Below, one piece after another: positions 9,301-17,653 of a stretch of DNA of 64,000 bases. Source of the stretch: Tolypothrix tenuis PCC 7101 (GTDB lineage Bacteria; Cyanobacteriota; Cyanobacteriia; Cyanobacteriales; Nostocaceae); contig NZ_AP018248.1 in the NCBI RefSeq assembly GCF_002368295.1, positions 2,725,977 to 2,789,976 of the forward strand, read 5' to 3'. Below the pieces are notes generated by a model. It was given only the letters and a program-made list of their open reading frames with translations, did no database searches and had not been told where the DNA came from. Each line of letters starts with the position of its first letter. Position 1 is the stretch's first letter. Made by a program: the position numbers and the translations under genes.

Positions 9301-11050
9301 TATTGACCGCAAATCGGGGCAAATTCAACAGGCGATATCTTTATATGAAGAAGCGCTGAAAACAAATCCCACTCCCAATATTCCAGGGAGTGCTAGTGGT
9401 GCTTATACAGGTTTGGCTCGTGCTTATCGCAGTTTAAATCAGCCACATAAGGCTATTGAATATTATCAAAAAGCTGTTCGTGGAATAGAGGAAGTGCGAC
9501 AAAAAATTCAAGGTTTACCGCCACAGTTGCAAACATCCTTCCTACAAGCTGGTGCTAAAGGTGAAACTGGAGCAGATATCTATCGCGAGTTTGCTGATTT
9601 ATTACTTTCCCAAGGTAAGATAGCCGAGGCGCAGCAGGTATTAGATTTGCTGAAACTGCAAGAGGTGAAAGATTTTCTACATATTAGCCAGAAAAATACA
9701 TCGCCACAAAGACCTACTGACCCCAATACAAATGCGATTCTGGAGAAAGCAGTGGCGTTGGGTAAAGAGTTAGACTCACTAGAAAAAATTCAACCTGCAA
9801 GTAAAAGAACAACTAGCCAACAGCAGCGAATTGTCGAATTGCGAAAATTACAAACAGATATTCGCAAACAGTTTGGTGAATTTCTCAAAGATCCAGAAGT
9901 AGAAAAATTGGTAGCAGAGTTACAACAAAGCACCGGAGGAGAAAATATCAACTTAGAAACTCAGGTAAAAACCATTCAAGATAGTCTACAAAGATTGGGT
10001 CAAGATGCAGTAATTCTTTATCCATTAGTTCTTCAAGACCGATTAGAATTAGTTTTAGCAACTCCTTACGCTCCTCCTATCCATCGCACAGTTGCAGTAA
10101 CACAAGAACAACTCAACAAAGCGATTGAGAAATATCGCCGGGATTTACAAACTCCCACTAGTAATCCGAAAGCTGCTGCTGGTCAACTCTATGAATGGTT
10201 GATTAAACCTATAGAAAAAGACTTAGTTGCAGCTAAAACTAAAACTATTGTTTACGCCCCTGATGGCAAACTGCGTTACATACCTTTAGCCGCTTTATAT
10301 GATGGGAAAGAATGGTTAGTACAACGCTTCCGCATCAATAATATTACTGCTCTGAGTCTGACCAATTTCACCACCAAACCACAATCACAATTGCAAGTTT
10401 TAGCAGCAGCGTTTGCTAATGCTCAACGTAGTGTCAATGTGAAAGTTGCTAACCAAGATTTTAACTTTCAAGGGTTACAATTTGCTGGGCGAGAAGTGGA
10501 AGGAATAGCAGCGACAATTGATAATACTAAAAAAGTGGTTGATGACCAATTTAACCCAGATATTGTTTATTCAATGAATGACTACAATATTATACATTTA
10601 GCCACCCATGCAGCCTTTGTGGCTGGTCAACCAGAAGATTCTTTTATTGTGTTTGGTAATGGTAAATATGCGACTCTACGCGATGTGCAAAATTGGAATT
10701 TACCTCATGTAGACTTATTTGTGTTGAGTGCTTGCGAAACTGGCTTAGGTGATAAGTTAGGTGATGGTAAAGAGATTTTGGGCTTTGGCTACCAAATTCA
10801 AAGAACAGGCGCTAGAGCTGCGATCGCTAGTTTATGGTCTGTTGATGATGGTGGTACCCAAAGTTTAATGAATAATTTTTATTCTGCATTGAAAAAGTCC
10901 AACACAACGAAAGCAGAAGCCTTGCAAGCAGCGCAAATAGCTTTAATTACCGGGAATTATCAGACTTCAGGTAAACAGCAAGATGTTGCAGGTAATCTCA
11001 GCCATCCTTATTATTGGGCACCGTTTATTCTCATTGGCAATGGATTATGA
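6308..11050 (+). CDS. Exported TPR-repeat protein with C-terminal CHAT protease domain
   Basis: 1580 residues. N-terminus: basic n-region, hydrophobic segment (about residues 18-35) and an AVAQT-like cleavage site, i.e. a Sec signal peptide. Then about two dozen TPR units of roughly 40 residues (A-I-x-Y-Y-Q-Q-A-L pattern) to about residue 1080, a linker, and a CHAT (caspase HetF-associated) domain from about 1270 to the end. The catalytic dyad is visible: His1434 in HLATHA and Cys1476 in LSACETGLG. CHAT-TPR proteins are common in filamentous cyanobacteria; some, like HetF, act in development, others in defence. The signal peptide suggests action outside the cytoplasm. Substrate unknown. Confidence 0.93.
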   Translation: MNQPLQFARNNSIYRFSTITATLIILIVAAVSGQAKIYSAVAQTPNTSKVTPAPNRKAEADKLVETGTKQLDEHQYEAALQSFQQALTIYREIKDRQGEGKALQGLGSAYVFSDNNDQGIEYSQQSLAIAREIKDPVIEGKSLSILGVAYKSLKDYTKSLDYQQQALVIARQTKNGELEADILRRFGHIYYSQENYQKANDYYQQSFTVAERIHKPELKIIALNSLADSYKSLNNYQKAIEYYQNSLVVAQQISNGYLTASILFGLGDCYNSIKDYQNAIIYYQQSIKISQAINRRDAQLYTLRAIGNIYYNYLKDYQKAIDYYQQTLAIAKEIKNSEYQSISLQDIGDVYNYKLKDYQQAINYYQQALVPTREIKNKDRESSILYNIGKAYQALKNQPKALEYIQQNTKLNLEINQLNCESRDIYSLGAAYAELEEYTKAIDYYNQALIIERKSNKRDCELSILKSLGDTYNSLKDYQKVITNAQQALIIAREIKDRGSEFKILAYGLGRTYNFLQEYVKAVDYYQQSVAIVRELKKRDQESDLLNDIGSIYHYSLKDYPKAIEYDQQALAVAQEIKNRPAQLTSLRGLGLANYNLHKYQKAIEYYQQALAIAQEIPDVKNQALLLINLGQAFNKAQEEAKAINYYQQAIKIARESKDRDLEERTLMQVGADYFLQGNLPQSIEYNQQGLVIARETKNRDDEGKILMLLGSAYGYMGNLPKGLELLQQALSITKGTKFEGYVLGNIAYIYMGQGDYLKAIDLSQKSLAIAKGENPSKNGQIIKDPDLEGLALFVLGNSYSIKEDYQKAIEFLQQSLAMVRESKNRFLESQVLGALSLAYIDLQEYPKAIDVAKQGLAIAQEIKNPIADVVSSFPLGIIYNNLGDYQQAISFYQKTLTSARKTQNHLAEGVALLALGGIYDNQGNSQKALELVQQAATAFEESKSPLLKSVALINLSGVDESVKDYPKAITTAQEALTIARKLKDRSLEYSALNQLGYIDRKSGQIQQAISLYEEALKTNPTPNIPGSASGAYTGLARAYRSLNQPHKAIEYYQKAVRGIEEVRQKIQGLPPQLQTSFLQAGAKGETGADIYREFADLLLSQGKIAEAQQVLDLLKLQEVKDFLHISQKNTSPQRPTDPNTNAILEKAVALGKELDSLEKIQPASKRTTSQQQRIVELRKLQTDIRKQFGEFLKDPEVEKLVAELQQSTGGENINLETQVKTIQDSLQRLGQDAVILYPLVLQDRLELVLATPYAPPIHRTVAVTQEQLNKAIEKYRRDLQTPTSNPKAAAGQLYEWLIKPIEKDLVAAKTKTIVYAPDGKLRYIPLAALYDGKEWLVQRFRINNITALSLTNFTTKPQSQLQVLAAAFANAQRSVNVKVANQDFNFQGLQFAGREVEGIAATIDNTKKVVDDQFNPDIVYSMNDYNIIHLATHAAFVAGQPEDSFIVFGNGKYATLRDVQNWNLPHVDLFVLSACETGLGDKLGDGKEILGFGYQIQRTGARAAIASLWSVDDGGTQSLMNNFYSALKKSNTTKAEALQAAQIALITGNYQTSGKQQDVAGNLSHPYYWAPFILIGNGL

Positions 11051-11087
11051 TAATTAGCCCAGATTTATAGCACTGGTTGGTTTAGGA

Positions 11088-11120
11088 AAAAAGGGAAGAG
11101 GAACAACCTTTCCCCTTTCT
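11088..11120. terminator. Possible bidirectional terminator between convergent genes
   Basis: An A-rich AAAAAAGGGAA and a matching TTTCCCCTTTCT lie about 10 bases apart between the stops of the TPR-CHAT gene and purN, suggesting a hairpin with U-runs in either direction. Stem pairing is imperfect. Confidence 0.4.
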
Positions 11121-11139
11121 ACTAAAAAACAATTAATGT

Positions 11140-11814
11140 TTAAGCATGATTGAGGATGAGCGATCGCCTGTGTGCGGCTAGGGCGATCGCTTGTGGTAAA
11201 ATTCGGTGTTCCTCAACTTGAATCCTGGCGTGGAGCGTTTCTGCGGTATCATTTGCTAACACTGGTACTGCTGCTTGGATGATAATAGGGCCGCTATCTA
11301 CTTCTAAACATACTAAATGCACCGTACAACCAGTAATTTTTACCCCAGCGGCTAAAGCTTGTTCTACCGCATGAATACCCTTAAAACTTGGTAGCAAGCT
11401 GGGATGAATATTAATAATTCTGTCAGGAAAAGCATCAATTAATACTGGTGTTAATAGCCGCATCCAGCCAGCTAAAATTACCCAATCTACATCGTACTGC
11501 TGCAAAGTCTGTACAATTTGCCCATCAAACTTTTGACGATTTTTGCGATCGCGGTGATTCAACAATACCGCCTCTACACCCCGATTCGCCGCCCGCACAG
11601 CAGCCTTAGCATCAGGGTTGTTGTAAATTAAAACTTTAATTTGGGCGTTTAGCTGTCCGGCTGCAATAGCTTGAGCTACCGCCTCAAAATTGCTGCCATT
11701 TCCAGAAGCGAGAATGCCTAATTTTAAGGGAGTGCTGGTTTTTAAGACCTCACTAGAAATGTTGGGCGAAATTAAACTAGTCGTAGCAGTATCGATTGTA
11801 GAATTATGACTCAT
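11140..11814 (-). CDS. purN: Phosphoribosylglycinamide formyltransferase
   Basis: Transfers formyl from 10-formyl-THF to GAR (purine step 3). 224 aa: a 30-residue N-terminal extension typical of cyanobacterial forms, then LGILASGNGSNFEAV. The catalytic triad is recognisable as N135, H137 (NIHPSLLPSFKG) and D173 (EVDSGPI). ATG at 11814, overlapping the stop of the upstream secreted-protein gene by 4 bases (translational coupling likely). Two HIP1 octamers lie in the last 60 bases of the gene. Confidence 0.95.
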   Translation of the reverse strand: MSHNSTIDTATTSLISPNISSEVLKTSTPLKLGILASGNGSNFEAVAQAIAAGQLNAQIKVLIYNNPDAKAAVRAANRGVEAVLLNHRDRKNRQKFDGQIVQTLQQYDVDWVILAGWMRLLTPVLIDAFPDRIINIHPSLLPSFKGIHAVEQALAAGVKITGCTVHLVCLEVDSGPIIIQAAVPVLANDTAETLHARIQVEEHRILPQAIALAAHRRSLILNHA

Positions 11815-12395
11815 AATTGCGGGTTAATAAACTTGGTATTCTCCGGTAGCTTCGTGGTATCAGAAACTTTGGTGAATAGGGTTGCTGTCCCAGAGAAAGC
11901 TGTCGGTCGTGGTTTACCAGGGTCGGTATTATCTAATTGCAAGCGCAGTTGACCATCAGGTGTAAATTCAAAAATTGTCAGTACTGGTTGTTTTTCTTTA
12001 GCGACTATGACATTTAAATGCATTGGTTGGGCTGTAGGGTTGATCTGATATTGAAATTCCACAGCTACAGAAGTTTTTGTATCAGGCGACAGAACATATA
12101 ATTTACCATCTGGCGAGAACATAAAAGTTAGCGTCACAGGTGATGAAGGGTCTTTAGTTTGCCATTCACCGATTAATTTTTGGGCAATGGGGTTTGTAGA
12201 CTGTTCTGTAGGCGCTGGATTAGGGACTGGTGTTGGTATCGCCTGATTTGTCGGTGCTGGGTTAGGAATTGGCGATTTTGCAGGTTCAGCCAGCACAGCT
12301 GTATTGAGTGTCATCGATAATGCTATAAGTACGCTAGAGGTCAGCTTTGTGCTGGCGATCGCAAATTTGCCAAAGTAGGGGAAAATGTGAGGCAT
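11811..12395 (-). CDS. Secreted hypothetical protein, lipocalin-like fold possible
   Basis: 194 aa with a signal peptide (hydrophobic residues about 14-34, cleavage near AVLAEPAK), then a proline-rich linker with repeated PNPAPT units (about 37-68), then a beta-rich domain beginning IAQKLIGEWQTKDP and containing FSPDGKLYVLSP. The GxW start and strand pattern resemble lipocalin-like domains, but this is weak. It overlaps purN by 4 bp, so it is transcribed with it, although no functional link to purine synthesis is evident. ATG start at 12395; divergent from the ABC permease. Confidence 0.8.
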   Translation of the reverse strand: MPHIFPYFGKFAIASTKLTSSVLIALSMTLNTAVLAEPAKSPIPNPAPTNQAIPTPVPNPAPTEQSTNPIAQKLIGEWQTKDPSSPVTLTFMFSPDGKLYVLSPDTKTSVAVEFQYQINPTAQPMHLNVIVAKEKQPVLTIFEFTPDGQLRLQLDNTDPGKPRPTAFSGTATLFTKVSDTTKLPENTKFINPQL

Positions 12396-12481
12396 TCGTT
12401 TGAGCCAAATAGAATTGACAGGATCTTAGCAGTACCTCTGCGTCGAATCACACCCTACCGCATTCAACAGCCAAAACCGCT

Positions 12482-13369
12482 ATGAAAACATCCCGTTCCT
12501 CTCAGATGCAACTGCTAGATAATGATACAGTTGCCGCCTGGGTTTTTCTCACACCCGCACTGATTTTACTAGGTCTGTTTATCATTTGGCCGATCGCCTA
12601 TTTGTTTTATCTCAGTTTTACAGCTGGTAGTTTTACCTCAAAAGGTACTTATCTCGTCGGCTTCAAAAATTATTGGCGCTTGCTGTTCAATTCCGATTTT
12701 TGGCAAGTTTTGGCTAATACCGCTTATTTTACAATTGCCACGGTAATTCCCAGTTTAGTGATTCCTTTAGGGCTAGCAGTATTATTAAATCGTTCTTTAG
12801 CTTTGCGAGGCATCATCCGCAGCGCTTATTTTCTACCTTCAATTATTTCTCTTGTAGCCGCTGGCTTAGGATTTCGCTGGTTATTTCAAACCACTGGCCC
12901 CGTGAACGGATTTTTAAATATATTTGGTATTCCATCGATTCCTTGGCTAGGAGATACGTTTTGGGCTATGCCAGTAATTATTTTACTGAGTATTTGGAAA
13001 CAACTGGGCTTTAATATGGTGGTGTTTTTAGCAGGGTTACAAGCCATTCCTCCCAGTCGTTACGAAGCTGCGGAATTAGATGGTGCAGATGGTTGGCAAC
13101 AATTTTGGCATATTACTCTCCCCGGATTGCGACCAACTTTAATATTTGCGATTGTTACCACTGCTATTTTTACCTTGCGGAGTTTTGAGCAAGTTTACGT
13201 GATTACAGGCGGCGGGCCGCTAAATTCGACGAATTTGCTAGTTTATTACATCTATCAAGAAGCATTTGGTCAATTTGATTTTGGTTATGCAGCCGCAGCC
13301 GCAACGGTGTTACTAGCAGTAACTCTAGTTTTGGTGTATTTGCAATTGCGAACTTGGGGAGAGGAGTAG
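12482..13369 (+). CDS. Sugar-type ABC transporter permease (MalF/UgpA class)
   Basis: 295 residues with six predicted membrane spans. The inner-membrane EAA loop that contacts the ATPase is clear (YEAAELDGADGWQQF, about residues 198-212). Family: binding-protein-dependent transport permeases for sugars or glycerol-3-phosphate. Only this subunit is present: no second permease, binding protein or ATPase is next to it, so in this organism the system is scattered or the partner genes are elsewhere. ATG start. Substrate cannot be read from the sequence. Confidence 0.9.
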   Translation: MKTSRSSQMQLLDNDTVAAWVFLTPALILLGLFIIWPIAYLFYLSFTAGSFTSKGTYLVGFKNYWRLLFNSDFWQVLANTAYFTIATVIPSLVIPLGLAVLLNRSLALRGIIRSAYFLPSIISLVAAGLGFRWLFQTTGPVNGFLNIFGIPSIPWLGDTFWAMPVIILLSIWKQLGFNMVVFLAGLQAIPPSRYEAAELDGADGWQQFWHITLPGLRPTLIFAIVTTAIFTLRSFEQVYVITGGGPLNSTNLLVYYIYQEAFGQFDFGYAAAAATVLLAVTLVLVYLQLRTWGEE

Positions 13370-13492
13370 GTAATAGGGAATGGGTAATGGGTAATGGGTA
13401 ATGGGTAATTGTTGTTTGGTGTTGGGTGTTTGGTGTTTGGTTTTTCCCCTGTCTCCCAATGCCCCATGCCCCATGCCCCATGCTCCACGTAA
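13370..13492. repeat. STRR tract: GGGTAAT units and CCCCATG units
   Basis: 13376-13411 repeats GGGTAAT, 13412-13443 repeats TTTGGTG-like units, and 13449-13489 repeats CCCCATG. No gene is seen in it; minus-strand frames across it are period artefacts. Confidence 0.85.
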
Positions 13493-13582
13493 AACACAAG
13501 TTGATACAGCTGACAATCTGTCCCAGGATGTGTATCCTAGTTGAGGATTATTAACTAACTGCAATATTTAACGCATCTTGAT

Positions 13583-13822
13583 ATGGATAGAAAAACTAAA
13601 CGCCTTTTAATGCTGGTTGTTTTCTGTAGTTTGAGTGGTGTTATTTTAGGCGGTACTACCAGTTGGGCAGAAAGTACTATGTGTTTGGAAGCCAAAACAG
13701 TTACTAGTGACTGCTTGACTCAAGATCCTATACAAAAAACTATACAAGGAATGAGTACTGGTTTAGTAGCCGGTGCTGGGGCAGCTTTTGGTGTAGCTTG
13801 GCAGTTACGTCAACAAGACTAA
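13583..13822 (+). CDS. Small exported or membrane-anchored hypothetical protein
   Basis: 79 aa from ATG. Basic start (MDRKTKR), hydrophobic stretch (about residues 8-24), a likely cleavage after SWA, two cysteines (about 34 and 44), then a second glycine/alanine-rich hydrophobic segment (GLVAGAGAAFGVAW). It could be a signal-peptide protein with a C-terminal membrane helix. Not recognised. Followed by a strong hairpin (13857-13899). Confidence 0.65.
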   Translation: MDRKTKRLLMLVVFCSLSGVILGGTTSWAESTMCLEAKTVTSDCLTQDPIQKTIQGMSTGLVAGAGAAFGVAWQLRQQD

Positions 13823-13824
13823 AC

Positions 13825-14027
13825 AATTCGTAATTCGTAATTTGTAATTCGTAGTTAAAGCGGCTATTTTGGGATAATCAATCGCAAAATAGTCGCTTTG
13901 CATATACAGAGTTAGGTGTGTTATTCCGTAGGCTAACGCACCTTGAATACGCTTGGAATTGTAGATGATATGTCGGTGCGTTATGCTGTGCGACAGCACA
14001 CTACTAAGTAATTACGAATTACGAATT
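13825..14027. mobile_element. MITE-like element with TAATTCG-repeat arms (203 bp)
   Basis: Perfect 18-bp inverted arms 13825-13842 and 14010-14027, identical to the arms of the element at 4082-4220. It contains a 15-bp stem (13857-13871 with 13885-13899, one G-T pair) and a GGTGCGTTA/TAACGCACC inverted pair. The hairpin may serve as a terminator for the small gene before it. Confidence 0.5.
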
Positions 14028-14032
14028 AGTAA

Positions 14033-14791
14033 TTATTCAAAGCGATAGTTGCGATCGCGCACCCATAAACTAATAGGTACAGCATTACCTTGAGGATCGA
14101 CTTTGACTTTGACTACTATTGGTTGTCGTCTTCCCTCACGAGAGTTTAAAGCGCGAGAAATATCTCTACTAATCCGTTCTCTCTGTTCCTCTGGAATGTA
14201 GTATGTCTCTACGCCATAATTGACAACGCCATCCCGATATACGCCTTTTAGGGCGACCTGATCATTTGCTAGGTTTGTAGGTCGTTTTCCGCTAACTCTT
14301 ATTGGCCTCCAAGCAGACGGAACACCACGACCAGAAAATTCTCTCTCTTCCAGAGTTACATACAAATTGGTTCCTTCTGCCAATTGTCTAGTTCTACCCC
14401 TATTTTGCCTTAGCAACTCCTGCCAGCCAGGTAGTCTTCTCAAAGTTGCAATCCGGGAGATGTTATAGTCTAAATTGATGGCGAAGTTTTGCCGCACATC
14501 ATCAGGATCTACAGATGCGCTTTGCAAAATCACTGTTTTGCCTGCAACGTCTGTGTAAACAGCTTGGGTGGGTACTGCCATAATTAACCCTGTTTGAATT
14601 AACAGGGGAACCAGTAACCGCCAAAAAGGTAAGGGCTGGTTTGCTTTTTGTTCAGTAGCAATTAAATAATCCCGAAAAGTCAGCTTTCCAGAAAATTCAG
14701 CTTCGGGAGACCAACCTTGATTAGATTTATTTGATGATTTATTCGATTCAGAAGCGCTGGATTTATTTGATTCGGAGGCATTACTTTTCAT
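14033..14791 (-). CDS. GDYXXLXY-family membrane-anchored protein
   Basis: 252 aa. Low-complexity Ser/Asn/Lys N-terminus (repeated SESNKSS, residues 4-22), a membrane span about 58-75 (FWRLLVPLLIQTGLIMAV), then an extracytoplasmic domain ending in NYGVETYYIPEEQ and a final beta segment. The Y-G-x-E-x-Y-x-x-P-E pattern is that of the GDYXXLXY family, which is usually encoded beside a DUF2157 membrane protein, exactly as here (next gene, same strand). Function of the pair is unknown. ATG start; the stop lies at the edge of the TAATTCG element. Confidence 0.75.
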   Translation of the reverse strand: MKSNASESNKSSASESNKSSNKSNQGWSPEAEFSGKLTFRDYLIATEQKANQPLPFWRLLVPLLIQTGLIMAVPTQAVYTDVAGKTVILQSASVDPDDVRQNFAINLDYNISRIATLRRLPGWQELLRQNRGRTRQLAEGTNLYVTLEEREFSGRGVPSAWRPIRVSGKRPTNLANDQVALKGVYRDGVVNYGVETYYIPEEQRERISRDISRALNSREGRRQPIVVKVKVDPQGNAVPISLWVRDRNYRFE

Positions 14792-14998
14792 GGGCGTAGT
14801 CCTGAAAGGAGAGGAAAATAACCGGGATTAGGACTTACGCAGAGACAGGCTAAGAGAATTTCAACTAAAAAGATATTCCATCACTATGCCAGCAGAGGAA
14901 GCGGAGGAAGCAGAGGAGAAAGAATTTGTTCCTCTGAAGGTGGGATCATTTATTTTCCGAAAATCCCTAACTACTCAAATATTAGGAATACACAGAGA

Positions 14999-15055
14999 TC
15001 ACATTCTACCGAATTCTTCGTAATTACGAATTATGAATTACGAATTACGAATTAC
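14999..15055. repeat. TAATTCG-type heptamer repeat, both orientations
   Basis: Repeated ATTACGA units with one inverted copy at the left. The repeat runs into the 3' end of the DUF2157 gene: its last three codons and stop come from repeat sequence. Confidence 0.75.
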
Positions 15056-16481
15056 TTTTTTTACTTTTTCCTTCAGATTGGCGACGTTCAAACCACAGTC
15101 CGGCGCTAATTAGTACAGAACCGCACATTACAAAAACCAGCGACTTGACTAGCAAGTCTGTATTGTACTCCCACACCCGACTGAGGACTTGTAAAGTTAA
15201 CAATAGCATACCGCCCCAAAAGGAGGGTCTATCGTTAAGTTTCAATCCTTCTTGAATTAGTTTCCAAGATAAGATCACTAACAGAACGTTGAAGGCAAAA
15301 ATTCCCAGTTCGCTAATGCGAGTAATACCTTGATGCCAAAAAGGTACTAAAGCCGTGATGCCAATAAATATCCCTATCAGGATCAGGTTGAAAACCATTT
15401 CTCGACGGGCGGGATTGTTGCGTTGACGCAGCAGAAATAACCATTGTAATACTGCCAAGCCACTAAGAATCCCGATATCGATGATGGGAAGACTTCTGAA
15501 GATGTTGCTGTTAGTAGTTGGCGGTATATAGCCATTTTCGGGAAATTCCCATTGCCAACGGAAGGACAAGATATAAAATGCAAAACCAAAACAGAATAAA
15601 GCGAGACTACGCGCTAGGGGTTGAAACAAGCGATAATTAATTGTGGGAAAGAGTAAGTCATCGTAACTCCACAATAAAGCTGGTGGGAGTGCAAAGGCAA
15701 AGGATGCTACCCACGGCGCAATATCAGTGTAAGTTAGTACTTGTAAAGGATTGAGGTTGAATTGCAAGGAACTTACAAAAGCAAAAACTGCTAATCCAAA
15801 AATCCACCGTGATCGGCAAAAATAGGCTAAGGGTACAAAAAATAGCCAGGATATCAAGGGCATATGTCGCACGATTAATCTTGCCCAAGTCCATTCGCCC
15901 TGAGTGTACCACCAGTCTCCGAGTCCACTCCAATAGCCAATGAGGACGAGGACAATGCCCAGAATACCCAAGGAATTTATGGATAGACTGTAAGCCATGA
16001 CTACAACCCCAAATCCCCAAGCAATAAAGAGTTCCGCCGTGGAACCAGCAATATTGAAGACTTGAGCCATCAAGAGGATATTTGCGCCTAAAATAAAAGC
16101 GCCTAATATCAGTAAAGCCTCTCCTAATAAGCGTTTGCTGCGGTCAAGTTTTTTGCCTTCCGCTTTCTTAAGTGCAGGTTCTCGCCAAGTGTAAAAACCA
16201 GTGATAGTAACAGACAGAAACAAACTGATCATCAAGATAAACTTGACATCTCGTGACCATTCTTGCCAGTTGGCGGCGATAAAAATAATCACACCTAACA
16301 CTAACAAGATACCGCCAACTGCGATCGCAATCATCCGCGAGCGATCGCGTGTTGCTGCTTCTATGTTGTTAAATTGATAACGGTCTGCTAACTGTTGATA
16401 CTGCGAAGCACTAATTAGGCCTTCATCTCGCCATAGCTGTGCTTCTTTGCGTATTTTTCGCTGAAAATTATCGAATATCAT
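15045..16481 (-). CDS. DUF2157 multi-span membrane protein
   Basis: 478 aa from the ATG at 16481 (MIFDNFQRKIRKEAQLW). The first 70 residues are the cytosolic DUF2157 segment (LWRDEGLISASQYQQL), followed by about 12 hydrophobic spans. A longer frame reaches 16586, but its extra residues (PSPQSPVPNPQPQ) are translated CCCCAGT repeats and were excluded. Paired with the GDYXXLXY gene downstream on the same strand. Function unknown; inner membrane expected. The C-terminus SNS is encoded by a TAATTCG repeat, so the original stop may have been altered by repeat growth. Confidence 0.87.
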   Translation of the reverse strand: MIFDNFQRKIRKEAQLWRDEGLISASQYQQLADRYQFNNIEAATRDRSRMIAIAVGGILLVLGVIIFIAANWQEWSRDVKFILMISLFLSVTITGFYTWREPALKKAEGKKLDRSKRLLGEALLILGAFILGANILLMAQVFNIAGSTAELFIAWGFGVVVMAYSLSINSLGILGIVLVLIGYWSGLGDWWYTQGEWTWARLIVRHMPLISWLFFVPLAYFCRSRWIFGLAVFAFVSSLQFNLNPLQVLTYTDIAPWVASFAFALPPALLWSYDDLLFPTINYRLFQPLARSLALFCFGFAFYILSFRWQWEFPENGYIPPTTNSNIFRSLPIIDIGILSGLAVLQWLFLLRQRNNPARREMVFNLILIGIFIGITALVPFWHQGITRISELGIFAFNVLLVILSWKLIQEGLKLNDRPSFWGGMLLLTLQVLSRVWEYNTDLLVKSLVFVMCGSVLISAGLWFERRQSEGKSKKSNS

Positions 16482-16497
16482 GACCCTCGGTGGTGTA

Positions 16498-16616
16498 GTT
16501 TGGGGCTGGGGATTGGGGACTGGGGACTGGGGACTGGGAAGATAAAGGAAAATAAGTAACGCCAAACACCTAATACCAAACACCAAACACCAAATACCAA
16601 ATGCCCAATGCCCATT
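16498..16616. repeat. STRR tract upstream of DUF2157
   Basis: 16500-16540: GGGGACT/GGGGATT units. 16563-16612: CAAACAC/CAAATAC-type units. It sits directly before the DUF2157 start, where it lengthens the frame without adding homologous residues. Confidence 0.8.
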
Positions 16617-16693
16617 TCAAATGACATGATGTTTTTCAGTATGCAGCTAAACCTTAGCTTGGCATTGTTCTTTCATAACAGTTTGATTTATCG

Positions 16694-17653
16694 ATGGAAA
16701 AACCTTCAAATCTATTAATTAAACTTGCAAAGCGTTTGTTTGCAAACGTTGATATTCAAGAGAAATTTATTGAAGCACTGATTAATCCTCAACCTTTTCA
16801 TCCCTGCATTCTATGGTGTCAATCAAGACCAAATATTTCACCTTTTTCTGTAGAAATACCAGCCACTTGGCAACCGGAATTTGTAGATAGATTACCTTTA
16901 GGAGAAAAGCCAGGTAAACATCCTCTACATGACCAAGGAGATTTTTATTGTCTGGATTTTTCTTCTGTATTTGCAGCTGCGCCTTTATTAACAATTACCC
17001 CATCGGTAAAGCTGATATTTGATATGTGTGCTGCACCAGGAGGCAAGAGTATCTTCGCGTGGAAAGCTTTACAACCTGAATTACTGATTAGTAATGAGGT
17101 AATTGGTAAACGTTTAGGAATGCTGATTTCTAATTTGAAACGTTGCCACATTAAGCCTAGCTTTGTAGTTAATCGAGATTCTAGTATCTTGGCTGAGACT
17201 ATACCGTTATCTAGTAATTTGGTTTTAGTCGATGCTCCTTGTTCTGGGCAATCTTTACTCGCTAAAGGTGAAAAAGCACCAGGATGTTTTCACCCAACTA
17301 ATATTAATAAATGTGCTAATCGTCAAAAACGGATTATAGCTAATTCTGCTCAAGTTGTAGCGCCTCAAGGGTATTTAGCTTATATGACTTGTACTTATTC
17401 TCCAGAAGAAAATGAGGAGGTGTGCGAATGGTTTTTACAGCGATTTCCTCAATTTAAGGCAATTAAAGTGAGTAATTTACAAAATTATCAATCGCATTTA
17501 ACTGATATACCTTGTTATCGTCTGTTTCCGCAAGATAGGTTAGGAGCAGGAGCATTTACAGTATTGTTCAAAAATACAGAATTTGGTGATAGCAAGGAGG
17601 TAGATGACGAGATTCTTAATCAGCTTGGTTGTCGAGAAATTTTACCTGAATGA
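16694..17653 (+). CDS. RsmB/NOP2/Sun-family RNA (cytosine-5) methyltransferase
   Basis: 319 aa, ATG start. SAM-dependent m5C methyltransferase fold: motif I CAAPGGK (112-118), motif IV DAPCSG (180-185, C183) and motif VI TCTYSPEENE (232-241, C233), giving the two-cysteine mechanism of the family. The N-terminal NusB-like domain of RsmB is absent, so it is not the full RsmB; a short-form rRNA or tRNA methyltransferase is likely. Target base unknown. Single gene, opposite to DUF2157. Confidence 0.88.
   Translation: MEKPSNLLIKLAKRLFANVDIQEKFIEALINPQPFHPCILWCQSRPNISPFSVEIPATWQPEFVDRLPLGEKPGKHPLHDQGDFYCLDFSSVFAAAPLLTITPSVKLIFDMCAAPGGKSIFAWKALQPELLISNEVIGKRLGMLISNLKRCHIKPSFVVNRDSSILAETIPLSSNLVLVDAPCSGQSLLAKGEKAPGCFHPTNINKCANRQKRIIANSAQVVAPQGYLAYMTCTYSPEENEEVCEWFLQRFPQFKAIKVSNLQNYQSHLTDIPCYRLFPQDRLGAGAFTVLFKNTEFGDSKEVDDEILNQLGCREILPE

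Noticed and set aside
13203..13564. Small minus-strand frames over the ABC permease end
   Set aside because: They shadow the permease and an STRR tract.
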